NCBI RefSeq assembly: GCF_041734735.1 | Contig: NC_134899.1 | Coordinates: 7,541,611-7,605,610 of the forward strand | Source: Babylonia areolata | Taxonomy: Eukaryota; Mollusca; Gastropoda; Neogastropoda; Buccinidae | Reading direction: 5' to 3' | DNA length: 64,000 nt | Shown: piece by piece, positions 47,675 through 60,120 of the stretch | Layout: each line of letters starts with the position of its first letter | How positions within the stretch are numbered: the first letter of the stretch is position 1 | Made by a program: the position numbers and the translations under genes | The notes under the pieces: model-generated | The model's input: the letters and a program-made list of their open reading frames with translations, nothing else | The model's database searches: none | What the model was told of the DNA's origin: nothing

Positions 47675-48567
47675 GATTTGCCTGGGCGCGCACACAGCGG
47701 AGGACTGTAGTCGTTTCACTGATAAGAGGAACCACTTTGATCTGCTTGAGGCTGAACCAGCTGTAGCAAGTCGTCTGATTCCCCCTTTGTCTTGTGTTGA
47801 CCGAGCACTGTGCCGTCTATTGGCTTGACTGTTCGTGGTACCTGCACTGATGTTCCCATCCACGTTTGCTCTCAATCAGTTGTTGTCTTGTGTAAGATAG
47901 ACGCGTTACTCTGTCATGGTTATCGTTATCTGCAAGCACTGCATACTTACCGTTTCTTGTCAAGTCACACCTGAAAGACTTCGGTAAAAGTTCAGCCGTG
48001 AAACTTCCGTAGTGGAAAGAATAAATAAAACGACACAGCGTCACGGAAGCAAGGTTTACCTGATTTGATCAGCTTTTTGTAATTTTGTAGAAAAGAATAT
48101 CTGGACACCTGGCAAAATACGTTCAAAATGTGATTTGCACTGCAATCAGTATGATTTAATTTCACCAAGTGCAAAGTTGGTTTTGCCGTTCACTTAACGT
48201 GAATGAAAGGGATGCCTGACAATAACTGGTCTAACAGTGCTTCGTTGAACATTTTGATATAACGTTCGTGTTGTCGATTTAGCACGGTTGCATCACAGTA
48301 CTGCAGTGCCTATGATCATAACCTGGACAAGAACCATAACTTGCTCTGAGTTTTTACATTTCTTCATGTTACGTTCGATCTTGACCGTACAAACAAGCAC
48401 ACGTAAAAGTTAAACGTGACATTTAAAAAATGCTATATCTGCACGTATGATATTGATAATGCTTTACAAAGAACACCATGGGAATATCACCCAAATATAT
48501 TTAATCATTCTATAGATGTGGTTATTTTGTATTGTTTATTATAATGTGTTCTTATGCATTTGGGATC

Positions 48568-48573
48568 AATAAA
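48568..48573 (+). promoter_or_regulatory. AATAAA poly(A) signal, probably copy 2
   Basis: Followed by TTGTTACTTTTGGGTTTGG, a GT-rich downstream element. An earlier AATAAA at 48020 is an alternative. Confidence 0.4.
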
Positions 48574-48795
48574 ATATATTGTTACTTTTGGGTTTGGTGA
48601 GCATAGTGTTCTAATAACAGAATGAACAAAATTTACGTATGCTGACCAACCTACAAAAGACATGCTCAAGTTTACTGTAGTCATCAATCTCTCTCTCTCT
48701 TTTGAGAGATAATCCAACTTCCAAGGTAAAGCCTGGGCAGCATCGCTGGTGATGATGTAAAACGTAGGTGATGACGTAAAAAATTATACTCTCGT

Positions 48796-48862
48796 CAATT
48801 GGCGAAAATTTGAGCGGACAATCAATTTGGCGAAAATTTGAGCGGACGATCAATTTTGGTGT
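48796..48862. repeat. 34-bp tandem duplication
   Basis: Two copies of TTGGCGAAAATTTGAGCGGA with CAATCAATT/CGATCAATT. Just upstream GATGATGTAAAACGTAGGTG is also partly repeated. Confidence 0.8.
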
Positions 48863-49130
48863 TTTCCCCCGGCATTTTTAATTAACATTTATATCGGTGT
48901 TATTGTTCCGAAACCCCATAACTCGAATTTTGGCCGAAATCAGGGTTTACCGCCATTGCTGTCTTTGAATTTTCTTTTGAACAAAGTAAAGAAAGATAAT
49001 AGATCATCTCTATCTGCTCTAGTAATCTAAGATAACACGGTCAAGTACTCAGTATTAAAAAAAAAGAAAGAAAAAAAGAAGATATTTCATCAGAAAAAAC
49101 AACATTTAAACGAGGCAAGATAAGTAAGAG

Positions 49131-49577
49131 ATGGTGTGGATGGAGGTAGGATGTCACATCCAGAGGAGGAAGGAGATGGTGTGGATGGAGGTAGGATGTC
49201 ACATCCAGAGGAGGAAGGAGATGGTGTGGATGGAGGTAGGATGTCACATCCAGAGGAGGAAGGAGATGGTGTGGATGGAGGTAGGATGTCACATCCAGAG
49301 GAGGAAGGAGATGGTGTGGATGGAGGTAGGATGTCACATCTAGAGGAGGAAGGAGATGGTGTGGATGGAGGTAGGATGTCACATCCAGAGGAGGAAGGGG
49401 ATGGTGTGGATGGAGGTAGGATGTCACATCCAGAGGAGGAAGGGGATGGTGTGGATGGAGGTAGGATGTCACATCCAGGGGAGGAAGGGGATGGTGTGGA
49501 TGGAGGTAGGATGTCACATCCAGAGGAGGAAGGAGATGGTGTGGATGGAGGTAGGATGTCACATCCAGAGGAGGATG
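49131..49577. repeat. 45-bp minisatellite, ten units
   Basis: Units begin ATGGTGTGGATGGAGGTAGG every 45 bases from 49131 to 49536. Each contains GGATGTCACATCC, an inverted repeat around a single C. Units differ at only one or two sites, mostly AGGAGA versus AGGGGA. The length is a multiple of three, so long frames open on both strands; no start context or flanking exon supports a protein. Confidence 0.97.
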
Positions 49578-49860
49578 TGAAAAACAAACTCACTTATTGT
49601 GATAGAAATAAGGATTAAAATTGCATTTTCATCGTCACTTTTCTCATCTTCTCGTTCTCGTGTATGTTCCTGTTCATTTAAGCCTCAGTTCACTTACCTA
49701 CGATGTTTGTGCCAGTCACACTGCAGTGTCGATCCGAAAGAGGAAAGCAAATATAGTTGAAATGTTTATTCATTGAAGATCCCATGAGAACACGAGATGT
49801 ACAAATCTTTAAAAAATCTTTAAATGAAACTTTATCTTTTTGGTATATTTCAAAACATTT

Positions 49861-50227
49861 GTGTGGAGTGTTGGCCTAGAGGTAACGCGTCCGCCTAGGA
49901 AACGAGAAAATCTGAGCGAACTGGTTCGAATCACACCGGCAGTCGCCAGTATTTTCTCCCCCTCCACTAGACCATGAGTGGTGGTCTGGACGCTAGTCAC
50001 TCGGATGAGACGATACACCGAGGTCCCGTATGCAGCATGCATTTAGTGCACGTAAAGGAACCCACGGCAACAAAAGAGTTGTCTCTGGCAAAGCTGTAGA
50101 AAAATCCATAGGAAAACAAAATTAAATTGCAGACAGAAAAAAATACAGAAAAAAAGTGGCGCTGTCAGTATAGCGACGCGCTCTCCCTGGGGAGAAATCT
50201 ATTGTGACAAAAAAGAGTAATACAAAT
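49861..50227 (+). repeat. full-length tRNA-derived SINE with target-site duplication
   Basis: The head has a box-A-like GTTGGCCTAGAGGTAACGCG and box B GGTTCGAATCA, then a body with ACTCGGATGAGACGATACAC, GCGCTCTCCCTGGGGAG and a TTGTGACAAAAAAGAGTAAT tail. It is flanked by ACATTT at 49855-49860 and 50228-50233, consistent with a LINE-mobilised insertion. Confidence 0.85.
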
Positions 50228-50234
50228 ACATTTA

Positions 50235-51840
50235 GAAAATAACTGAGTGCGGCGTGTTCTCCCAGTCTCACTGAGTACCAGGTGATGGGAGAAGTGCAGC
50301 TCTGGGACAGAACGGGAAGAAGACCTTGAAGAAGGTGTGCGCATTCCCTTTGACTCACACGACAGTTCTTGTCAGCTAGTTGACAGGTATTGCTGTGGAT
50401 GCAACACACACACCATTGACAGTTTGCAAGCTCAGCGTGAAAATGATATTGGATGAAGAAAGTGTTTATTTTGACCAAGATGATTAGCCTATTGTCCTAC
50501 GCGTACGATGAAAAATTAGTTCAGAATAAGAGACACCATGATACACATCATTATATTTATTATAAATTCTTCAATGATGATTTCCGTATCAAAAATACCA
50601 TATTCTCAAATGTCATAAAAGATAGGTATATGTGTTATGATTTTGACACATGCAATAAGAAACATGGATTTCAATATAAAGACCAAGATTGACTTGTTTT
50701 GCCCAGAGAACAGTGCATTCTGCCAAATGAATTTAGCTAACTTTCCCGAAATCTCTAGCTACAATGTATCACAAAGAAGAAAATACAGAAAGAAAAAAAC
50801 AGCAAAACAACCCTAAACATGAACAACGGTGCTGAGTCGTGAAAGTTTCTCAGAGCTGTAACTTTTATGCTTCATTTTTAATCTATCGATAAAGTGAGAT
50901 ATATATATATATACTAGACTGGAATCAGAAACTCGTCTCATAATTATCTACGCTTTGTGTTTATTTTTTTCAAATATAGAAATCTTATATATTTTTTGAA
51001 AGATTTACACGCGTAGACTGTCAACTCTAACACGAGTTTTAGTTTCCCATTTTTGTACCCAGTCTCACAGTAATGGTCGCTAATTCGTAATGATTGTTGA
51101 GTCGTTTTCCAGGAGAACTAAAGAATTAAAGAAAAGTTTTTGTATTGCGTAATTTAATTCGGCAGTCTGAAATATCAGAATTGTATCTGAACTAACTTTG
51201 AGACAAATTATTTTGTTGATTTTTCTTGTCAAATGCTTGTTGAATTCAGTAGAAAAAAAGTGTTTGGGAAGAAAATCGTCCATGAACAAAAATGCATAAA
51301 GGTTTTTGATAACCTTTTTTTCTTTCTAGTATACATTATGAAAAAAAAAGGTTTTTATGGTTAGACTAGTGCACTGTGCAGTGTTTTCTTTCACACAGTT
51401 CCCCCTTTTTTTCCCAAAATACGAAAAGACATTTTTGTTTACTTACTATTATTTTCATTATGCTTTTATTCAAAGTCTGAAAAAACAAACTGGATTCATT
51501 GTATTTTTGAAGGTAATTGTTTTATGTACGTTTCCCCACGGCACGTTCCACCAGCGACTGATTTTGCCGTTGCTTGCGTTATATATGCCCTTGTTTTTTC
51601 TCTTTGTGCAAAACCTCGATCGTTGTTCGGAATTTTGATCAACTACCTTTTGTCATAACCTCGATCGTATTTTCCAGTTTTGACAAGTGGGATCCAGATT
51701 TGGAAACAAATGTTCACTTTCTTATCGCCGTAAAGATGCAGTGGTCCTCACAGAATTTTCCGAGTAAACTTTTTTCACTTTTTTTTCTTTTTTCTCGTTA
51801 TTCTCAAAACAGATTTTCGAATTAAGAGGTTTCGGTACCA
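50235..51840. other. spacer, nothing recognised
   Basis: A/T-rich sequence with a TA run at 50899-50913. No coding block identified. Confidence 0.5.
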
Positions 51841-51912
51841 CAGTGACAGCGACACACACGCACATACATACGCACACACACACACATTATTTTATTTCAT
51901 TTTGTTTCAATC

Positions 51913-51916
<4 letters not shown>

Positions 51917-51986
<70 letters not shown>
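51917..51986. repeat. (TA)n(TG)n microsatellite
   Basis: About 38 bases of TA repeats followed by about 30 bases of TG repeats. Confidence 0.97.
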
Positions 51987-52860
51987 ATTGAATTGCAAAA
52001 TGTCACTGACACTGAAACAAAGATCAGTAAACCAACCGCAAACAACGAAAAACAAAAATCAGTTAACCTTCCGCTACACACAAACTCAACCACCCACACA
52101 TTCCTCCTCAGTCACACATGTACATACGTCCAGTCAGTTCACACTGACAACAATAGCACTCCAGCTATGTTACATTAGTATGAAAGTTGAAACTTAATAT
52201 TAAAAAGAAACGCATATTGTTCAACTGATGAAATACCAGCTACGACGAAAAGTAAACGCGTAGGTATATACAGCACAATTATTAAACTTCATTTACCAAC
52301 ATAATTATATTTTGAAATAGCTCAATGATTAGAACTATTACAGATCACACAAAATAACATTTCTTAGAACACACTGATAAATAGATAAATGAAATTTAAA
52401 AAGTAATTTACCGACATGCACACCAGGTCAACACATTCGATCCTGTCCCCCCGGCCCAGTTCCCCCCGCCAACGATCCGCTCCACATTCACATCGGGACG
52501 CACCGGTAACATTGAACAGTGCACCAGCCACCACCATACATCATTGTTAATATGTGAGTTTAAAAAAGTAAATCAGTAAAGAAACAGAATAACCAGAAGA
52601 ATAAAATTTGAATGCAGTGTCATTTGAAAAAAGAAAAGAAAAACGGCCCTGTACGTTACACGGAGTTTCAGTTGGAACAACTAGACTTCCACCTGTACAC
52701 ATCTCGTGGCAGTAGCTGGCACCGACGGATCTAGCCACTGCAAAGTGTGCCATGACAATTGAAACAGGAAACAAAATAAAAGCTCTGGACACGCACTCAG
52801 TTAAAAAAAGAAGTATTCATGAACTCTTATTTAATTTCGCCCTGTTTTCCGCGGGAAGAT

Positions 52861-52950
52861 TAAGAAAAAAAACCACAAAAAACCCAACAACAACAAAAAA
52901 ACAAACAAAAACAAAAAACAACCAAACAAAAAACTGAAAAACCCACCCCA
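52861..52950. repeat. A/C-rich simple sequence
   Basis: CAAAAAAC-type repeats. The surrounding 52200-53580 interval is otherwise featureless apart from C-rich (53044-53080) and TG (53148-53180) tracts. Confidence 0.85.
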
Positions 52951-53143
52951 CAACCAAACAGCCGTAGGGCCTAGGCAGATCAGACATCCATCAACAGTAT
53001 TATGTAGATAAAATAATTATAACATGTATCAACCCACCTTTATCCCCCCTCCCCCCCGCCCCCCGACACACACACACCCCGGCCTTCTCTCTTTCGCACT
53101 GAGGCATGTGTGCCATTTACTGTGTGCATGTAGTGCAATGAAG

Positions 53144-53182
<39 letters not shown>

Positions 53183-53598
53183 CTTTCTCGAGAGTGAAAT
53201 GCAAACCATATGGTGCAATGGAAAAAGAAAATCGGAATCATTTAAATCCTTTCAACACGGCTATAATCGCTCTGATGCGCAACCGCAACCAACAATCCTG
53301 TTTTTGCCGTGAGCGTGAAACTGCTAACGATATTCAGTAATGACTCTGCAGTAGTAGCATAGTTGTTATAGTTCGCGGCCTGTCGCAAGAAATCGTGGAT
53401 CCCGAAACTTATAGATTTTACTTATCAAAGTCGTTACCAGTGTGAGTCAGTGACGGACGTCTCAGTTTCCTGAACAGACCCAAAAACTGAAGTATTGTCC
53501 TTTACATTTTCTATCATCTCGTCTGTACGTCTTCTGTTTTTCAGTCGGTGACAACACACTATATACACACCCCCTCAACTCACACACTACACACGCAT

Positions 53599-53681
53599 AC
53601 ACGCGCGCGCGCACACACACACACACACGCGCGCGCGCCGGCACGTTCGCGCGCGCGCGCGCACACACACACACACTGACA
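53599..53681. repeat. long alternating CG/CA tract
   Basis: Blocks of (CG)n and (CA)n alternate for about 80 bases, a strong Z-DNA candidate, just upstream of the CR1-like LINE. Confidence 0.9.
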
Positions 53682-53789
53682 AATACGCTCGCACACACAT
53701 GCACCAGCGTGTTTGATCGAGTGTTTGAACGTGCTCGCACAAGCATGGTCGTGAGTCTGAACACGCTCGGACATGGCAAATCATGCCTC

Positions 53790-55190
53790 AGTCGTGTGGA
53801 CATGATAACGCGTGTTTCCTTGATCGCTGAAGAACAACATGGCTTTGTACCGGGACGATCTTGCATTACCCAGCTGTTGGAGGTCATGGATATCTGGACG
53901 AGCATTGTAGAAGATGGAGGCAGCGTGGATGTGGTGTACACCGATTTCCAGAAGGCATTCGACACAGTGCCCCATCGTAGACTTCTGTCAAAGGTCGCGG
54001 CCCATGGTATCACGGGGAAAGTGCTGGGATGGATCAAGGACTTTCTGGCCAACAGGAAACAGCGAGTTATTGTCAATGGCACGCAGTCACAGGAAGCCAG
54101 TGTGAGCAGTGGCATCCCCCAGGGAAGCGTGCTCGGGCCGATCTTGTTCGTTATTTTCATCAACGACCTCCCATCCAGAGTAAAGAGCACTGTAAAAATG
54201 TTTGCGGACGACACCAAAGTGTTCAACAGAAGTGACACAGAGACGGGACCAAAAGATCTTCAGGATGACCTTGACCAACTCCAGCACTGGTCTGACACGT
54301 GGCTGCTCAAGTTCCATCCACAGAAATGCAGCGTAATGAAACTGGGGAGGCAGAAGTCAGAGGCATCATACTACATGACGAGCAAAAATGAAGAGGGCAA
54401 CAGTACAAGGGTGACATTGAAAGAGACTGTAAGTGAAAAGGACCTGGGAGTGCTCATTGATGACAAACTGAGTTTTAAAGAACATGTAGCACAGTCGACA
54501 TCTAAAGCAAACAGAATGGTTGGACTTATAAGGCGATCGTTTGATTATCTGACTGAGACAACTTTCGTTCAGCTGTACAAGAGCCTCGTCCGACCACTGT
54601 TGGAATATGGCCACTGTGTCTGGCAACCGTTTCATAAAACACTATGCAGTGACATTGAGGATGTCCAGAGGCGAGCAACAAAACTCCTGGGCTCACTGAA
54701 ACTTTGGAGAAGCCTTACCCTGAGAGACTGAGATCACTGGGGCTGCCAAGTTTGGAACACCGGAGGCTGAGAGGGGACATGATAGAGGTATTCAAATACC
54801 TCCATGGACATTACGATGTACAGAGGCCAGTATTCCAGCCGTCACTCAGTGGAAACCTCAGAGGCAACGCCTTAAAGCTCCAGAAAAAACGCTCTCGTCG
54901 TGATGTCAGGGGGAACTACTTTTCAAACAGAGTGGTGACACAGTGGAACAGTCTCCCAGACTCCGTGGTCCTGGCGCCGTCTGTCAACGCCTTCAAGAGC
55001 CGTCTGGACAAGCATTAGAGGGACCTACCTGGTCTGTACAACCCGTCTTGCCAGAGTAGCTGATTTGGTTTAGCCGCGCTCGTCACGCATACAACCAATT
55101 CAGTGACAGTCGTTGGAACACGAACAGGCCTCGGGAAGAGGCCTAAATTGTTGACCGTCAAAGTCAAGTCAAAGTCAAAGTCAAACCACA
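53790..55190 (+). mobile_element. CR1-like LINE, 5'-truncated, with GTCAAA-type tail
   Basis: The frame through 54731 reads EEQHGFVPGRSCITQLLEVM, DFQKAFDTVPHRRLLSKV, SGIPQGSVLGPILFVIFIND, MFADDTKVFNRS, FHPQKCSVMKLG, KDLGVLIDDKLSFKEHV and LVRPLLEYGHCVWQPF. One frame change near 54700 separates it from the rest (YPERLRSLGLPSLEHRRLRG and onward to FKSRLDKH, stop at 55016). The ~170-base 3' UTR ends in repeats of AAAGTC/AAGTC, the short-tandem tail typical of CR1-group elements. Only RT and C-terminus are present; the copy looks fairly young. Confidence 0.9.
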
Positions 55191-55341
55191 AGTGTTAAAA
55201 AGTTTGGATTTACCCGGAAAAATAGTCCAGAACTTGTGGAATGTTTCCAGTTTCAAACAACGGGAGCAAAAAAATCAAGTATGTGACTGTTATGTGCATA
55301 TGCGCGTATGCGAACAAATAAATCTAAATTTGCTTTATTTA

Positions 55342-58300
55342 TGTGACGGGGTGGTAAGGTGGTGTTAGAGAAGGTGAAGACAGGCAGAAGGTGTTAGCAG
55401 AAGAGAGCTGCAGCCAGGCAAGGTAGACTCGGGAAGGCGGTGCGCCGGTTTTTCTTCTTTTATTCTCTCATTCTTCCAGACCAGGAGAGTTCTCTATTAG
55501 TCTGGCAGCCGCGAAGCGACTCACGAAACCGGCCCTCCGCGAGCCTTGAGGGGCCAAGCTTGTGTTTGTTTGACCAAATTTAGCGGCTTCTGACTTTCGG
55601 CTCGGGGAACTAACATAGACATATTATATATCACACAAAACTACAAGAGACGAGCATTTTCTTAAACTAAACCATTTTCTACAAAAATAATGTAGTTAAA
55701 AACTGTAAACACTGAATGAACGAGCTTTTAACGAGTTCATGTATCATTATTGTACATTACAACAATTAATACGTCGCGATACGTAATATAATTGCAACAA
55801 TTAAGTAACTGAACATCCTGAATTTCCAACTATATAAAAATCATCTATAAAATCTGCTTCTAGAGTAAAGAATTTTTACGTAAAAATTCAAGAGAAAACT
55901 CAACGGACAGCTCCCGTGTCGGCACCGCTTGGCGGTGCTTTTGACACTTGTGATCGACAATAAAATACTTCGTTTAAACCAACTACAACACAACTATACA
56001 TGTATAATACGAATCAGATTGATAACAAAAATGCAAACATCTGCAAGACACGCTATAAAAATGTCTAGGTATTGTAAAAACGTATTTTGCTCAAATCGGC
56101 ACTGACGAATTCCAATGGCTTGAAGAAGAAATAGTTTTGTGGCGCCGAAATGCCGTCAGACATTTCGTACCATCGCATGCCTATAACTTAGGTGTACACG
56201 GAAAGCAGTACACGAGAAGAAGCTTAATCATTTACATTTTAATGCACAATCTAAACTTGATTCCACGGCAGCTATACCGAGTTACAGAAAACGAAGGTAT
56301 TTTGTATGTTTCAACTGAGTGGATTTCGAAGATCGCGCCAAGACTCTTCTTCTTCTTCTTCCTTTGTACAACCAACATCATTCTATTGATGGTTCTGTTG
56401 TAGTTTGGGAGGTTGCTGAGGATTGCGCTGTTGTGAGGATTGGAAAAAAAAAAGAAAAAAAATCTCTTTCTTTTTTCTCTTTCCTTCTTCCTTTCTTTTT
56501 GCGACCTGGCCAGCCAGTGTACGTTCAGCGTGTACTGACATGATGCCAAGCCTCTGCATCAGCTGTGAGCGGGGGGGGGGGGGGGGGGGGGGGGTGATTT
56601 GGGGTGTATGGGTGGTTAGGAGGAGGGGGGGGGGAATGGGGGGGTTGGGGGGGGGGGGGGATTCACTTTTAGAGATGAGGGGCCAGTCTGGACTTGAAGC
56701 AGTCCAGTGACTCGGCTGTCACAACTTCCTGAGGCAGCTTGTTCCATTCTGGTATGGTCCTTGGGAAGAATGCCATCTGCCTGTACAGTGTTGTGCAGGA
56801 GGGAATGTCGTAGCTCAGGCTGTTGTTCGTTCTACAGCTCAGCCTGCTCTTAGATGGCTTGGGCAGGTACTTGGAGTTGATGGAGATGATACCATGGTGG
56901 AATTTGTAGAACATCTCCAAGCGGGCTTTCTAGCGGCGCTGTTGTAGGGGAGGCCAATTGAGTGAATTGAGGATGGAGTCCACGCATGATGTTTGGCGGT
57001 GGCGATTTGAGACCCATCTTGCTGCTCTCCGTTGGATCTTCTCGAGGGCCTCAACCTCGTTTGCAGTGTAGGGATCCCAGACGGTGGCTGCATACTCAAG
57101 AAGTGGGCGAACAAGGGCTTTGTACGCAGTTTCCTTTGTCTTCTTGTTGCTGATCTTGAGGTTGCGCCGGACGAAGCCTAGGGTCTTGCTGGCTTTCTTG
57201 GTGATGGAGTCAATGTGGGATTCCCACTGCATATTTTCCTGAATGTTGACGCCCAGGTACTTTGTGGTGCTGACGTTTTCAATCTTTTGGCCATGTAGCT
57301 CATATGCAGGGGCGGTCTTGTCCCTTTTCCGGGAAACTCTCAGCGTTGAGCACTTCTGTGGATGAAACTCCATGGACCACTTCTCCCAGGTGGTAAGGGA
57401 GTGTAGATCTTCTTGCAGCACTTGCTCGTCATTTTTCTTTATGATGGTCTTGCTGCACAGGGTGTCATCGGCAAATAGGCGGATCTTCGACTTGATGCCA
57501 TCAGGAAGGTCATTTATGTATAGAAGAAAAAGACTCGGCCCTAGAACCGAGCCTTGAGGGACGCCAGATTCCACGGGTAGAAGGTCGGATCTTGTTCCTT
57601 CCACTACAACAGCCTGCTGTCTGTCCTTGAGAAAGTCCTTGATCCAGGCATTGGTGCGTCCTCTGATGCCGTAACGACGTAGTTTGTGAACAAGTAGGGT
57701 ATGGCTAACTTTGTCGAACGCCTTTGAGAAGTCGAGGATGATAGTGTCCTCCTGGTTTCCCTTCTCTATCTCTCTAGTCGCTTCTTCCACATACCCTAAG
57801 AGTTGCGTTTCACATGACCGTCCGCGTCGGAAGCCGTGCTGCTCTGGACAGAGAATCTCATTGTTCTCAAGATGGGACATGATGTGGCTGGTGATAATAT
57901 GTTCCATCAGCTTGCAGGCTATGCAGGTGAGGGAGATGGGGCGGTAGTTTGCAGCTTTGTATTTTTCTCCCTTTTTAAAGACAGGTGTGATGTTGGCCTG
58001 TTTCCAGTCCTGTGGCAGGGTGCCGGAGGAGTATGAAATGCGGTAGAGCAGGGTGAAGGCTGGAGTGATCTCCTCTGCAACTGTCTTCAAAAGTCTGGGG
58101 GTAATGCCGTCTGGGCCACAGGCTTTATTGGGGTTGAGGTTGAGCAGGAGTTTTCTAACTCCATCTTCTGTGATGTTTATATCAGCACATGATGGATAGT
58201 CTAGAGGGTTTGGTCCAGGGGGGCACTGCTGTTCGAATTCTTCATCTGTAATGGTGTGTTTGGGGCTGAATACTGAGTGGAACTGGATATTTAAGATCTG

Positions 58301-59751
58301 GGCTCGCTCTCTGGGGTCAGAGATGAGTTTTCCGGCTTCTTTAAGTGGGGAGACGCCCACTCCTTCTGTTCTTCTTGCTTTGATGAAGCTCCAGAACTTC
58401 TTCTTGGAGGTGGTCTTGTTTTCTCCTTCGTCAGAGATCAGGCCTTCTACGTGTCTCCAGTAGGCGCGACGTAGACGTTTCTGGATAAGGCGCTTGAGTG
58501 CCTTAAATTCCTGTTTGAGGGCCTCATCTCCGTTTTTCTTCATGCGTCTATGGACTCTGTCTCGTCTGCGTATGAGTTTCTTGGTCTCATAGCCAACCCA
58601 GGGGAGACTTGGCTTGGATCTTGTTTGCTTAGGGGGGACGTGATCTGAGAGGGCTTGACTCAGGCCAGTGCGCATTTCAGTCCACACTTCCTCAACATTG
58701 CTCTTCTCGTCGAAGGTGCTCATGATGTAATCATTCACCTTCTGCACCGCCTCCCTTAGTGGCTCCTTGCATTCCTCAGTGTAGATGGGAATGAGTCGCT
58801 GGGGTTGGCGTTTCTTTGGGGGATGGATCTGCAGTTCCATGTACACTGTGTCATGGTCAGCAATACCAGGGAGCGTTTCGGTTCTTGGGACAAGGTTGGA
58901 GTGGTTTGTGAGGAACAAGTCCAGGGTGTTGCTCTCTTTTGTTGGTTCCATTACCATCTGCTCCCAGCCTACATCATTGATGGCGTCCATGAACTGTCGA
59001 TGAATTTCTGGTTTGGTGCATCCCTTTTTTAGTGTCTTGGTGGGCCAGTGCCAGCCTGGTAGATTGAAATCGCCACCGGCAACAATGATGGCGTTCCTGT
59101 ATGAGTTGGAAGCAAGTCGGGCAGACTTCACAAATGCGTTCATGCTCTCAGCATACTCTGTGTGGGGGTGGTAGAAACAGCAGACTAACAGTGTGCGCCG
59201 TCCTTTCATTTTGATCTTCACCCAGAGGTTTTCGCAACCTGCAGAGAGTTCAGGCATCTCGTGTGAAGTCAGGTCTTCTGAGACGAGGATAAAGACACCT
59301 CCCCCACTCTCCTTACCCCATTCACCTGGTGGTCTGTCTCTGCGATAGATGGCGAAGCCCCTGGGGAAGATTTCAGCGTTTTTGTGGTACTGGGTCAGCC
59401 ATGATTCCGTACCGACAATGATGTCTGGTCTTATGGCTTGGACCAGGTTGCTGAACTCGGCTACCTTGCCGACAATAGAGTAACAACTCATTCACATAAA
59501 TATTAGTTAAAAAAATTATTGGCTTTCTGGTCAAATGATATCATTACATTTAAAAAGTATGATCGTTCTGAAGTCCCATAACATAAAACTAAAATCTCAT
59601 CTATAAGAAAGTGTTTATAATTAAACAAATTGATGAAAATCATCATACGGTTCCCTTGTGACCGATTTACAACTTCCTTAGTAACCTTCGGCGAGTCACT
59701 AACGTCGTCTGCTAAGCTGGCCCAACGAAGATCGTAGCCAACCCGGCTACA
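55342..59751 (+). mobile_element. probable solo LTR (Ty3/gypsy-like) with nested LINE
   Basis: The ends are TGTGACGGGG and CCGGCTACA (TG...CA), flanked by the 4-base direct repeat TTTA (55338-55341 and 59752-59755). Without the nested LINE (about 56563-59495) the element is about 1.48 kb, large for an LTR. An AATAAA lies near 55962. No gag or pol remains, so it reads as a recombined solo LTR fossil, older than the LINE inside it. The family call rests on ends and duplication length only. Confidence 0.45.
56563..59495 (-). mobile_element. Jockey/CR1-like LINE with endonuclease and RT, minus strand
   Basis: An 853-codon frame (59491 down to 56930) covers most of an AP endonuclease (GTESWLTQYHKNAEIFPRGF, GGDFNLPGWHW, NTLDLFLTNHSNLV, LPGIADHDTVYMEL), the linker and a full RT (NYRPISLTCIACKLMEHII, QHGFRRGRSCETQLL, DFSKAFDKVSHTLLVHKL, GVPQGSVLGPSLFLLYINDL, RLFADDTLCSKT, KYLGVNIQENMQWESHID). 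After an in-frame TAG the same frame goes on for 82 codons to FKSRLAPHL and a stop. Apart from that single stop the coding part is open, so the copy is young. It begins inside the endonuclease N-terminus, so ORF1 and the 5' UTR are missing. The 3' end is a run of C (G at 56573-56664 here). No clear target-site duplication. Confidence 0.93.
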
Positions 59752-60120
59752 TTTAAAAGTACGGGTATCTGAAAGTCAAATAGAATTAGAGTAGAATCTG
59801 ACCTTTGTACTTTTGCGAAACATTTATCGGGCATGGTTAAGTTTCACACCCACTTACCTGTATCCGTGGAGAAAATTCTGGATATGATATAATTATGATG
59901 TTTGCTAGAATATAATTCAGACTGTTTCAGTGTAATAACACAACCGTAATCGTAAAATAGCACTTCAGCATCCTGAATTCAGCTCAGGAATTTAGGATAC
60001 TAAAGTGAAAGAGCACTTTCCCGACACGCGTGGGAGAGCTAACTTCGTCATCTTTTGGACGGGAGTCGGTGTGCATGTACACCGTATCATAAGCAGGAAG
60101 TAAAAAACTGAGCGGACAAG

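Noticed and set aside
49041-49618. 160-173-codon repetitive proteins on both strands
   Set aside because: A 45-bp minisatellite keeps several frames open at once. No start context, splice sites or adjoining conserved sequence.
53462-54238. 258-codon minus-strand frame
   Set aside because: Complement of the LINE reverse transcriptase plus a CG/CA repeat; the coding strand is plus.
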